This document shows, piece after piece, positions 36,001 to 45,561 of a stretch of DNA of 64,000 bases. Position numbers and translations under genes: made by a program. The stretch is from assembly GCF_002234675.1 (NCBI RefSeq), contig NC_019879.2, positions 22,067,855-22,131,854 on the forward strand, written 5' to 3'. The stretch's first letter is position 1; each line of letters starts with the position of its first letter. Source of the stretch: Oryzias latipes. Taxonomy: Eukaryota; Chordata; Actinopteri; Beloniformes; Adrianichthyidae. The notes beneath the pieces were generated by a model that saw nothing but the letters and a program-made list of their open reading frames with translations, was not told the DNA's origin and did no database searches.

Positions 36001-38517
36001 AGCTGTAATGTTTGTTCTGCGATTCCCCAAAGCGGACAGAACAGGCGGCTGAACATGGAGGGATTCCCTAACTTCATAAATAACACACTCACAGAGGAAA
36101 TAGGAAACACTGAGGGGCTTTCACTTGTATCACAAATATACCACAACAAACATTCAAAATAAGTGCCTGCATGGCAGGAACAGGTCATATATAATAGAAA
36201 AATCGGATCCATAGAAATGCTCATGAAAGCAGACGAATGCATTTTTTTGAGCTGCTGACTCCATCCTGCTTTTGATTGGATGAGTGAGCATGCACAGATG
36301 CATTTTACAAAAACATGAGGTTTTACTTGTGTCTTTAACAAGAAAACAAAAACAGAAACACACCAAAAAAAGGATTTAAAACAGGTCAATGTTTTAGCCC
36401 AACAAAAACAACCACAACCAAACTTATCATCTATGCCGAGATAAGAGAGGCGGTTTAACAACCCACTTCCTCTTTCATCAAAATTAAACAAACAGTAGTT
36501 CTTAGTTTGTTTTCTTTTTTGAAGCTGTAGCCAATCTCATAGGATGATGCACTCCGGCAGCTTTGACGTGAACACACCAGACAAAGCAGGTACTCTTCTC
36601 TTCCACTGATTTGTTTTGAGTCTGCAGGGAACACCCAGGTCAGACACCAACTGCTGAGTCAGTCTAACAGCCAGACTGTGGTTTTTAATAAAAGGTACTG
36701 AAGATTTTTGAGCAGTGCATCAAATCTTTAGATGTAAACAAAACACTTACCAGAATGGGATCCGTGGAGAACTGAATTTTTCTCTTAGAGGGAGGCTCAT
36801 CTTCTTCTGACAAACCAGGGGCCTCATAGCAGTACTCATCCTCCTTATACATTTGATCTTCCTCATCTTCATAGTCCTCCTCTTCTTCCCTCAGCATCTG
36901 TTCTACGTCCTTGTCGTCCATGAATGCTGCATTCTCAATGCCGCAGACTATAGGAGAAGCTCGTCCATGACTTTGTAGGTCCTCCTGCTCCTCTAATGTC
37001 TCATCTTCATCATCCTGACTCACAGCCAAACTGTCTTCTCTTCTCTTTTCTTTCAGAACTAAAGCCTCGTCAACCACATCAGTTGCCCTTTGTGTTTTTT
37101 TAATTCCCTCCAGCGAAGTGACTTGGTTAACTGTGTCGAGCTTCACTTTTTCTGGCGTAAAGCTCCTTCTGACGTCGTCGTCCTGTTGTTGCTCTTTCTC
37201 CTCTTCAAACACGTCATCATCATTATTTGCCTCCTCGTTCTCTTCACTTTCCGAGGATTCATTCTGCACCACGACCAGCTCAGCCCGGACCGTGCCGGGG
37301 CCTTTGGAGCTCGGTGACGACGTCTGGCTGGTTGCTTTGTCCCCTCTGGGGCTAAGCGTTACATCATCATCCCTTTGGGCTCTTTCGGGGGTTTTGTCCC
37401 TGCTGGCGTTCTGCGGGCCATCAGCTGTTGGAAAAGGCTGTTTCCCATCCCTTGGGGGGGTGCTATGTGATTTGCCTCCATCCCCACCAACAGATGTCCG
37501 ACTTAAGCCATTGACAGAAGAGAGCTTGTTGCCGTGGGTGGTTGTGGCAATTTCCTCTGCTGAGTGGGGTTTGTGAGTGGCATCAGTTGACAAAGAATCA
37601 GATTTAGATGTTGGGCTGCTACCATGGACTGTGGATTTCAACACAACGCTCGACCCCAAAGAAGCAGATTTACTGTCCTTGCTTTTACTGGACATCATAG
37701 ATGAGAATTCTGAGGCTTCCATCACAGAAGCCGGCTGCGTGCGTTCAGTGGTACTGTGTTTAGAAGACAACAATCCTCCTTTCCCACCATCTGCGTTTTC
37801 AGCTGCATGGTTTTCCAAGCGCATTGATATAGGCCCTACATTTAACTGTGTTTTGGACAAATGCTTTTTTGCATCATCAGCTGCATCCTCTGAAGGACTT
37901 TTAAGGGGTGATGCAACAGTTTGCTCAGATTTACTAGGAGTTTCTATGGATCCTGAAGTTCTCCTTCCACTTTTCCCATCATCAGAGGAGCTTCCGAGGG
38001 ATAAACGGTTTACCACCCTGCTTGGAGTCTGCTTTTCGGCTGCAGGCGGCTCTTTGGTGCCCCTTTCAAACAGCTTCCTGGTCACGGAGAACTTTTCTGC
38101 CAAAGCCACCTTGTCGATCTCCGCATCTTCTCCTTTGGATGTTTTATCAGCACTGTGCGACTCGGGGCTTGAAGCGCTGTTGAAGCTAACCCTTTGAGTG
38201 ACAACAGGAAACGGCATCTTTGGTGGGGAGGCCTGGGGAACATCTGACTTAAGGGTTGGCTTCCCCTCCTGGGCCTCCTGAAGCTGACCGTCCATTTGTA
38301 GGAAAATGTTTTTTATCTTGTTCACCCTGGTGCCAAAAGGTCTCCCCCTGGACTCCTCCCGGGTGTCCGTAGATCCATTTGCAAGGGTTTTGGAGGGTCC
38401 CTCTGGCTTTAGTCCATCAAAGGAGCATTTAATGGCGTGGAAGTCAGACTTGTAGGAGTTTCTGTGAGGGGATGCACTCCTTAGGGTCCTCTCCCCTTTA
38501 GTTTCCGCTTTTATCAT
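15010..38517 (-). CDS. ppp1r9al: Neurabin-type scaffold (PPP1R9 family, PP1- and actin-binding), third paralog
   Basis: Synaptic/actin scaffold that docks protein phosphatase 1. Coding exons 5' to 3': 36751-38517, 28865-28997, 27830-27950, 27421-27525, 27094-27226, 26267-26428, 26120-26173, 25697-25926, 22201-22297, 21978-22104, 19537-19688, 18966-19281, 18837-18894, 18686-18757, 18349-18598, 15962-16078, 15289-15477, 15010-15168. Phases agree throughout; about 1413 residues. N-terminus has the family start ([15 protein letters not shown]) and [12 protein letters not shown] of the actin-binding region; TRKLFERG follows. PP1 motif RKIQF at 579-583, then [11 protein letters not shown] about 633-722 ([12 protein letters not shown]). 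Coiled coil about 826-934. SAM domain in 15289-15477 ([20 protein letters not shown]), then a basic Lys/Glu coil to the C-terminus. The SAM domain excludes spinophilin (PPP1R9B); location beside PDK1 excludes the mammalian PPP1R9A position. Symbol follows zebrafish usage as I recall it. One intron appears to be GC-AG. Confidence 0.93.
15289..15477 (-). CDS. ppp1r9al: SAM-domain exon of the neurabin gene
   Basis: 63 codons in phase 0, [14 protein letters not shown] at the start and [10 protein letters not shown] at the end. It encodes most of the SAM helix bundle; the rest ([20 protein letters not shown]) is in the last exon 15010-15168. SAM domains mediate self- or partner oligomerisation. 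Neurabin-1 has one here, spinophilin does not. Confidence 0.93.
16079..18348 (-). other. Neurabin-gene intron
   Basis: 2.3 kb AT-rich intron between the IPFSWFGD exon and the exon encoding [10 protein letters not shown] sequence near 16610-16640 (gatgctacgttcacactgg) resembles ends of fish DNA transposons, but no partner end was found. No gene seen. Confidence 0.5.
18349..19281 (-). CDS. ppp1r9al: Extended C-terminal block of four clustered neurabin exons
   Basis: Exons 18966-19281, 18837-18894, 18686-18757 and 18349-18598 lie together with introns of only 71, 79 and 87 nt. They encode a Ser/Pro-rich stretch ([17 protein letters not shown]), then [18 protein letters not shown] and [15 protein letters not shown], a block found in long neurabin-1 isoforms and, from memory, in SAMD14. 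Reading PDFG-GLRKS in frame requires a GC donor at 18836-18835. The donor after 18686 (GTTTTTAT) is weak. These signs suggest alternative splicing. Confidence 0.8.
19689..21977 (-). other. Neurabin-gene intron
   Basis: 2.3 kb, AT-rich. I see no transposon ends, conserved reading frame or repeat array in it. Confidence 0.5.
22755..23205 (+). mobile_element. LINE 3'-end fragment
   Basis: Begins in a degenerate reading frame (ctgtggaacagcctgcctga..) followed by a long T-rich tract and the ending aagcgctatataaataaag then repeats of TTGAAT. This short-repeat tail is typical of 3' ends of fish CR1/L2-like LINEs. 5'-truncated, inside a neurabin-gene intron, opposite to the gene's direction. Confidence 0.55.
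23384..24712. mobile_element. pogo/Tigger-like DNA transposon, degenerate
   Basis: The left end reads CCCGTAATTTCCGG and the right end, inverted, CCGTAAATTCCGG; both are followed further in by ACAAGCCGC. TA flanks both sides (23382-23383, 24713-24714), fitting Tc1/mariner/pogo target duplication. On the + strand near 23712-23742 the bases read DKAFKLKAI, as in the helix-turn-helix start of fish pogo-like transposases. The rest is broken. About 1.33 kb, within the neurabin intron 22298-25696. Confidence 0.6.
24715..25696 (-). other. Neurabin-gene intron remainder
   Basis: AT-rich intronic sequence between the pogo-like element and the coiled-coil exon. Nothing further recognised. Confidence 0.5.
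27951..28864 (-). other. Neurabin-gene intron within the PDZ-coding part
   Basis: 914-nt AT-rich intron. No internal feature recognised. Confidence 0.5.
33099..33122. repeat. Poly(T) run
   Basis: 24 consecutive T. Could be the A tail of a retroposed element on the - strand, but no body was recognised next to it. Confidence 0.8.
35486..35800 (+). mobile_element. tRNA-headed SINE-like repeat common in fish
   Basis: Starts with a tRNA-like segment including a B-box-like GGTTCAAGTCC (35529-35539), followed by tgtggagattgcatgttctc, the Pro/Gly-like stretch and gcgacagactggcgaacagt, a dispersed fish repeat body I recognise. The A-box region is weak (gcactcttgcctcacagc). Partial copies of the same family: about 32040-32150 (reverse), 42815-42930 and 51250-51302. 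Not a functional tRNA gene: no cloverleaf forms. Confidence 0.6.
36751..38517 (-). CDS. ppp1r9al: First coding exon of the neurabin gene
   Basis: 589 codons in one exon, from ATG 38515-38517 to the GTAAGT donor at 36750. Carries the actin-binding N-terminus, a long Ser/Thr-rich low-complexity middle part, an acidic run ([20 protein letters not shown]) and the PP1 motif RKIQF just before the donor. Longer than the matching part of neurabin-1, where the motif lies about 120 residues earlier (from memory). Confidence 0.93.
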
Positions 38518-39118
38518 GTTTCTTATTGATTAGCCGTAGCACAATAATCCAATGGTTTTAAAGGCAGAGCGCGCAGGTTGATGGGGAACCTACGGGTGGC
38601 TTCGCGGCAGCGGTGCAGTGGGTCAGGCGGAGGTTTTCTGGAGCACCGTCGCCGGCTTAACTGAAAACAAAGTGGGGAAAAGTTTCAAAGCGACGCACCA
38701 GCTTGTCGGTTTATTCACGATTCCCGAAACAAAACTAGCTTGTTTGCACGTTTGAAAAAAACTAAAACGAAAACAACCCCAAGCGTTCATTTGAAAGCCT
38801 AACGGCTGGCTAGCAACTAACTTTGCTCGTTTTCTTTGCACTTAGCCGCGATCCAGAGCTAACGCGTCCAAATCAAAGCGAACAACATCGACGCTAGCAT
38901 TCATCTACTCCCCCATAATCAACGGGTTGAAAGTTTCCGAGGCCATTAGACACAAATGACAAAACAAAGTTCAACTTTCTGAGGCCAACAGTCACACACA
39001 CGCCTGAACGTTGTGTCTCTCAGTACACAAACACACACACACTTCATTGTCGCTTTTCAACGACTGAATATTATATCAGTCTCGCGTCAGTAAACTACGT
39101 CGGCGGCTTCTTCTCACC
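38518..39118 (-). other. Neurabin-gene 5' UTR with probable intron
   Basis: A good acceptor (TTGTTTTCAG, exon starting 38660) and a good donor (ACAG then GTGAGAAG, exon ending 39118) on the - strand suggest a 457-nt intron in the 5' UTR, with first exon upstream of 39118. Confidence 0.5.
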
Positions 39119-39345
39119 TGTCCGTTTCATCGTCTCGGGTAAAAAAAAAACTTGCACAAGAACCTGGTTTTACTGTCTTTTTTTTTCTTTTAAAGAAGTT
39201 GTTGGGTCTTCTGTCTCTCCGCCATCATTCCCCGCTCCAGCCGCGTTTCCCTGTGTCTCTTCCAGACCTGCTGCGAGTGCACGAGAGCGGAGCGCGCGCG
39301 CGCAGCAAGTGAGTTCGACGGAGAGCTCGGGAGCGCGCGCACATT
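39119..39345 (-). promoter_or_regulatory. Probable neurabin-gene first exon and GC-rich promoter
   Basis: GC-rich island with CG-repeat blocks (gcgcgcgcgcgc near 39290-39303 and 39331-39340) in otherwise AT-rich DNA, directly upstream of the predicted noncoding exon. No TATA box seen; start site not determined. Confidence 0.45.
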
Positions 39346-40227
39346 CCAGGACTGTGTAACCTACTGCTCCTCTTTCTGTTTCCTGGTTCCTCTGTTGTGT
39401 TTCTGAGAGCTGGAGGACAAAAGTGTGGGAACCAGCTCTGACTAAGACCCGAACGTCCTCTGCGAGTCAACTGAAAACTCATTTTCATAGAAGAAATGCA
39501 GCTGAACCTGTGAAAGACTTCCCTTCAAGGAACAAAGGAACCCTTCCTTCTCCATTACAGTCAGCTGTTCAGTGGGTCATTTGCTATGTTCACATTGGGT
39601 TTCTTGTTTTTATAGGAAAAGCTGATCAAGTAGTTGTTTATTTTTTGGTAATAATACGTTGTAAAGCCAAATGTATCTTTGGCCAGGTGTGTTTTTCTTG
39701 AAACAAAACAAAAGAGGAAGTGTAGCATGAAGGTTAAAAGCCTGATAATAAAAATGCAGCAAAGTACAGAGGAACGACTAGGAGAGCAGTGCAGCCTTGT
39801 TCTTTTTAATTACCTCTAAACTAATAAACCGAACCAAAACTATTTTCTTTTATTTTCTTAATTTGATTGATTTCTAGTTAGAGCCAGCTTTTAAAACTCA
39901 ATTGATTTAATTAAGTCGAAACGTACTGAACTTTTTTTTTATTACACGAAATGTAAAAAACTTAAAACATGTATTCATCAAATCCATCTTATTTTTTGAT
40001 CACATGTATTTAAAGTACAGGAAAAAAATGTGTACATTTTATGAATGAAAGATGTTTAGTTTGATTCACTGGTCCCGGGAAAACTCGTTTCATAATCAAA
40101 CACAACGGAAATAAAATAAAATCCACCTAAATTAATTATTTTAGTTAAGTATAGTTTAGTTTATTTATTTCAAATGTGTTATAAAGACATCAAATGAATA
40201 CCCACACTGATAATAATAGTAATAATA

Positions 40228-40431
40228 GTGCCATCCTAGGCACTTTAACATTGGGAGTTGGGTCATCTAGACCCACTAAACAGTGCACTGAACCTTTTTT
40301 CTTTAATGATTTGTGAACCTCCCTGGTGTCCATGGATTAGATGAAATCTTTCCACCTTTATCCACCTTTGTCATGGTAGGGAGAACACGTCAATGTAAGG
40401 GTGGGGTCATCTAAGATAGCACGAGGGTTAA
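40228..40431. mobile_element. piggyBac-like MITE, copy 2
   Basis: Same body as copy 1 (atcctaggcactttaacatt.. to ..gatagcacgagggttaa). The left end has lost its TTAACCCTTG; the right end keeps GGGTTAA (TTAA 40428-40431). It carries an extra partial repeat of tttatccacc relative to copy 1. Confidence 0.65.
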
Positions 40432-41389
40432 GGGGGAAAAAGAGTTTTCATTTGACAGAATTAGAAAGAAAACGAATGAAGAAAATGTTGGAAAAGGAGA
40501 TTATTAAACCCTATTCCTAAATACCCATTCAAATTTGCCAAAAACATGTATTACTGGAGATTTTTTAACCATCAATCACATTATAAATTACAGCCATTTA
40601 TTACAGTCATCACAGGGTTCAGACATCAACAACATCCAATTCCCGCATAACCATTATCTATTGAGTTTTGATGTAAAGATTGAAAATCATTTTTTTGAAT
40701 TTATTTTTAAGCTGACTAATGATTGGACATTGGTGGATCGTAAATTAAATCATGAACTTGTGAAATTAATTCTGTAGTAGGGATATCCAGCCCTAAACAT
40801 AGCAATTATCCAAAGCCCCTCCATCTAGCAGTTCAAAAAATTCACTGCATGTGATCTCATTTTTAATTATCATACATTCTTTGACTATTTACAAAAAAAA
40901 AAGAAAAGGAAAAAAACAGTGAATAGCTGTGTTGTTATTAATAACATCATTGATGGTTGGATTCTGCTTTTTTACTTCTGCATCTATTTTGTTTGAGATG
41001 GCTCTCTGCCGTAGTTCTGCAAGTTTATATGGTCCTTGCATGACACCTCAAGATGTTTTAGACATGTTTCCTCTATAAAAAGTTATTCAATCTTAGCAAA
41101 AAAAAAGTATCTTGATGCAAAATCCTCTTGTCCTTAACGCTGTAGAAATTCTTAATATAGATTTAAGTCTAAGTGACCCTATAGATCATACACACAAGAC
41201 CCCCTAACCTAATATGACCTGCTCTCACTGTCCCCAGTAACTTTGATTTTTTTTTTTAAGTTTTGTTAATACAGAAATGATTTGTTAAACGGATATCTTG
41301 TAGCAAACTTCCTGTCTGTGAACCTAAAAACAAAAATTTGAAATAAAATTTGAATAACAATAACAATTACTTGTTTGTAGGCTGCTAGA

Positions 41390-41935
41390 AGTTAGAAGCT
41401 GGGGGAAAATGGTGCACTGGGGTTCTGACCTCTATCCTCATTTACTTCCCCTCTCCTCTGTTTGGTGAAGTGCTATTCATGTGTTGTCCCTCTCTCCCAC
41501 TCCCCTCCAGGTGAGTGGGAGTGAATCCATATTCCAGTTGGCTCGTCTTTGCTCCTGTCCTTGGCTCGTCTCACAACCCCCCCCTCCAGTTGTGCCCCAG
41601 TTCCATCTGGATGAAGCCCATCTGCTGGACTATTCAAACATGAGTTCTGATACATCACCTGTCTGTCCTGGGAGAGGATCCCCTTCTTCACGTGGACATC
41701 CCTGATGTTTCTTTTTTTTCTTTCCTGGAATCTGTTTTTTTTTTAATGAGTGTTTCCTCACGGAGAAGGAGGGTCTAAGGGCAGGGATGCCCAGTTTACT
41801 TTAGTCTGTTTAGGTTAGTTTAGCAATCAGCTATTGTATTTTATAACTGATTTTTATGTTTTGTACAATTAGTTAAGCCTGTTAAGACAACTGTGTTGTA
41901 ATATTGAGCTACATAAATAAAACCGAATTGAACTG
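41390..41935 (+). repeat. Dispersed non-LTR-like repeat ending in an A/T tail
   Basis: A long unspliced, non-coding body (ccatctggatgaagcccatc ... gaaggagggtctaagggcag) ending in tacataaataaaaccgaatt then gaactgaa, like 3' tails of fish retroposons. I recognise the body as a dispersed fish sequence but cannot name the family. Boundaries approximate. Confidence 0.45.
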
Positions 41936-42127
41936 AAGTTAAAAACAATTTGTTGACTCAACTCATCAAGGTGATACATAATGTTTTGTGATGAATGCAG
42001 CCTTAATGGCACTTTACCAGGTACAATGAATTTCTCCCCAATGTGTTTTGGTTAACTGATTAGCACCAAAAAAAAAGTATTTAACTTTGAAAGCTCTGCC
42101 TTTGAGAATTTTAGTAACAGTATAGCT

Positions 42128-42705
42128 CATAGGCGGGCAAACTTTTTGACTCGTGGGGCACAAAGGGTTCCAAAATTTGACAGGAGGGCCGGACCATGAC
42201 CGAAGCATGGCGTATTTTGATGATCTACCTCATAGGAGAAAGAAATAACATGGAATGTGGATGAAAACATGCTTCAATTTTGATTGAAAATGAATAAATA
42301 TGTTCTAAAACAGAAGATTTGGGATTTTTTATTTAAAAACAGTGACATTTGTTCTTATTTCAGAGCTAACTGCACCAATGGGTTGATGTCCCTCAGGAAA
42401 AAATGCAAACTTAGAGAAATTCTGCGTTCAGGTGGTGTTGGAATTATTTAAAAAATAGGACTGTCTGAATGAAAACATAAAAAGTGTCAGAAAAACAATC
42501 AATCTTCCAAAAACAAATGAATGCAGAATTATATGTACCTAAAAATTAGTCAATTTATTTATATCATTTACATCGGGACACACTAGAACTACAGGGAAAA
42601 TAAAACATTAATAATGGTTATCAAAATTTAGTCCAGTTTGGAAGGCCAGATTACATAGCTTGACAGGCTGCACAGGGCCCCTGAGCTGTAGTTTGCCCAT
42701 CCGCG
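42128..42705. mobile_element. hAT-like nonautonomous element
   Basis: The left end GGCGGGCAAACTTTTTGAC and right end TAGTTTGCCCATCCGCG form an imperfect inverted repeat of the fish GGTGGGCAAACT type, followed by a ggccgga motif. No transposase. An 8-bp target duplication is not clear (gtatagct against gtatttga). Confidence 0.5.
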
Positions 42706-45420
42706 GTATTTGATTTCCTTCCTGACATTGGAAAAACATTTTCAATTTAAAAAAATCAAGGAAAATTTTGCATCAAGTAGCAGTTGTTTTTGAAACCCAA
42801 GTTAGAAAAAAGCCCTATGACAGACTGGTAAACTGTCCGGGGTGTACACTGCTTTTGCCCAACAGGATAGGCTCCAGCAACCTTGTGATCCCGAAAGGGT
42901 ACAAACAGGGTTCGGAGGACTGATGGATGGATGGATTCAGGTCAGGTTTTGTGGTTCTTGAACATCATCATCAAACATCTGAACTTCTTGTAGCAAACTG
43001 CAGAAGTGTCTTTTATCTGTAGTATCTACTGATAAGCAAGAACCCATATGTCAGCTGCTTTTCTCAAGCATCTGCATCTTTTGTGCAGCCAAAGGATCAA
43101 TCCCATCCACAACTTCAATTCAACAAAAGAAAAAAAGATAAAACATCAGATACTGCATGCAGTTTGCCCCCCTGGTTGCTGGTTTGTGCCCTGATTTATG
43201 TGAGTCTCTCATGTAAAGGATTGAGACGTCTGCCAGTTTTTGTAAACTTGTTGACTTGAATCACTCAGAGATACATGTGGAAAAGTCCCAGTCCTCCGGC
43301 ATTTCCTCTGGAGTTATCTGCCTTCACATTCCATCTGAGACATGCTTATCTGATATGTAAGTTTTATACAGCTTCTTCCAACATCTCTCACACGACCACA
43401 GTTTATGTAAGCCCCGTTTTGTTCCTGCACAATACGCCTTTCAGAAGAAAAGCCTGGTGCTCATTCGCTTTATGTAAATCCACTGACATTTGGCCACCAT
43501 GTGAACTTAAGACCTCTCAACAAGCTCATTTGTGGAGCACTTTTGGCACACTGGCTCTGCTGTTTACGAAAGATTTCTTTCTGCATTTGCTTCTCTAAAA
43601 CACAATCCAAGAACATTACCACAATTAAACACGTTTTCCTTACTCTTTGCTTTTTAATCAAAAATGTATTGAAAGTTTGCACGTGTCAGAAGTCCTAGAT
43701 ACAACAAAACCTCTAAGTAAAACTGCATGTGGTGGTCACGAGGGTCGCAAATGTCCACGTTTACCATTTCCAGCTTGTGCGAGCATTCTCCTAGCAAATG
43801 TAGGTTTGAAGAGCCAGGCTTGTGGAAACATCACAGACAGGCCAACAGTCACTATGGCAACAAGTCAAACAAAGCCAAATGATGAGAAAAAGAAAATGGA
43901 AAAATTAACAGGTGATGTGCTCAAAGCATTCACTGGAACTTTTGGGCATTACTGAAACTGTCAGGCATTGCAAAACCATCTCCGCAGCCGAGTCTCTTTT
44001 TTTCTGTAAATTATGAGCTTCTCTAAACAATTACAACAAATTTCCTTGAAACAACTAAAATAATGCCCATGCTGACGGATGGACACCTAAAAATCTTGAT
44101 GCATTTTTTTGTGCAATTTGAGTTTTTCTCACTGATTTTTGAACAGATGGCTTTAATGTTGCAGTGTTAACACACTGTCATGCCATGTCTTCATTTATTT
44201 TGGCTGTGGCTTTATGGCATGCAACAAAACAGGAATGTGTGTTTTGTTTTGTGCATGTTCAAGTCTGAACAGAGACTGGCCCAATTGGATTCAGAGGCAG
44301 AGGGAAAAAAAACTCCAAAGCAATTAAAGTTAAGCTTTCAATATGTAGCTTATACTAATAACTTACTACTTGTGTATTATTTTTCGACTAAATATGAACA
44401 TTTTCTATTCTTGAAGAGAGTAGAAAATCCTCCAATGCTTACTTTAACCAAAAACGTTGACAATGCTGCCATCTTGTGCTGAAATACTGAACTGCAACTA
44501 ATTTAATCAAAATACGTTTTTGGTTTTTACAAAAACATCTAAAACAAGAAAAAAAACCTTATTGTCACATTTTATTAGCTTAGCTCACTGTAACAAGGCT
44601 TCCTTTAAACATATTAACAATAAGTTCATTTTCAAGGAAGCTGCTTTTGACATGAGATCAGTTTAAAAAAATATTTTTTAAATTTTTATTATTTACCAAA
44701 ATACCAGTAATCAGCATAAGTCATTGGGTTTTAATGGACAAGAAACCAACGATAAAAGGAACACAAACTGTTTTCTTATTAGTGTACTCACATCACCACA
44801 CTCCTTTCTATGGTTCGTTGCCAAGGCAACAAGGAGAATCCAATTAACATTTCATCATATTGCCTTTTTCAAGTTTAGCTGATTTCCTTGTGATCATCAT
44901 GGGAATGTTTAAGATCTAACAGTTAAACTGTTCAGTGAAGGAGATTTTGTGAACTGTGATGGATCAAATTTTTGAATCCCACGAAGTCATGATGCCCTGT
45001 CTTTGTCTCTGCTTTCTAACATGTCATGCACACTAGAACTGTGCTGCCGGGGTGCATGCTTTATGATACTTGTTCAAATTTCTGGCAAAAGCTTTAGTGG
45101 AGGAGGCTGAGGCAGCCATCCATCAGTTATGGACTTCTGATTCTAACAACAACGATATCTTTTATCTCCTTTTTGGGAGAAAGATAATATCCTTTCATGT
45201 TGGAATTTTTTTAATATTTTGCACCAGTAAGCTTTGGGTGTTTCACAGTTTTCATCCATTATATTACAAAAATAACATCTTAGTTTGTCCAAACATCTGG
45301 TAAAAAGTTTTATGGAAAAATAGCCTTCCTGACAGGATAATTGGCTGCAATTCAAGCGCTTCTACAGAAAAAAAAAGGAAAAAAATAGATAAACAGAGTT
45401 TTGATTTGAGCTACACTTTC

Positions 45421-45561
45421 CTTTCCTTCAGAATTCATTTCTGAGGCGAGCACAAGGACTGTTGGAGGAGAGGCGAGGCAGACGAAGCTCTGGTGCTGGT
45501 CCAGCCCTCCTCTCCTCTTCCTTCCCTGCAGCAACGGCAGAAGTCTCGGCAGGATCACACT
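45421..45561 (+). promoter_or_regulatory. RAPGEF4 5' UTR region
   Basis: Less AT-rich than its surroundings, directly upstream of the RAPGEF4 start codon. A pyrimidine tract ending CCCTGCAG at 45531 could be an acceptor, in which case the promoter and a noncoding exon lie farther upstream. Start site not determined. Confidence 0.4.

Larger units (their letters stand above)
28998..36750 (-). other. Large first coding intron of the neurabin gene
   Basis: 7.75 kb, AT-rich. Holds a T24 run (33099-33122), a SINE-like copy (35486-35800) and a fragment of the same family in reverse (about 32040-32150). Several reading frames of 60-170 codons occur but have no recognisable domain and no splice context; I treat them as chance. 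Confidence 0.6.
39346..45420. other. Spacer between neurabin gene and RAPGEF4
   Basis: About 6 kb head-to-head intergenic DNA with MITE copy 2, a dispersed repeat near 41390-41935, a hAT-like element at 42128-42705 and a SINE fragment at 42815-42930. No coding gene recognised; small reading frames lack any family signature. Confidence 0.6.

Noticed and set aside
35976-36491. 171-codon - strand reading frame in the neurabin intron
   Set aside because: No recognisable domain, irregular composition (Cys/Phe-rich), no start context; likely chance in intron DNA.
37577-38197. 206-codon + strand reading frame opposite the neurabin first coding exon
   Set aside because: Antisense shadow of a well-supported exon with Ser-rich codons; no family similarity seen.
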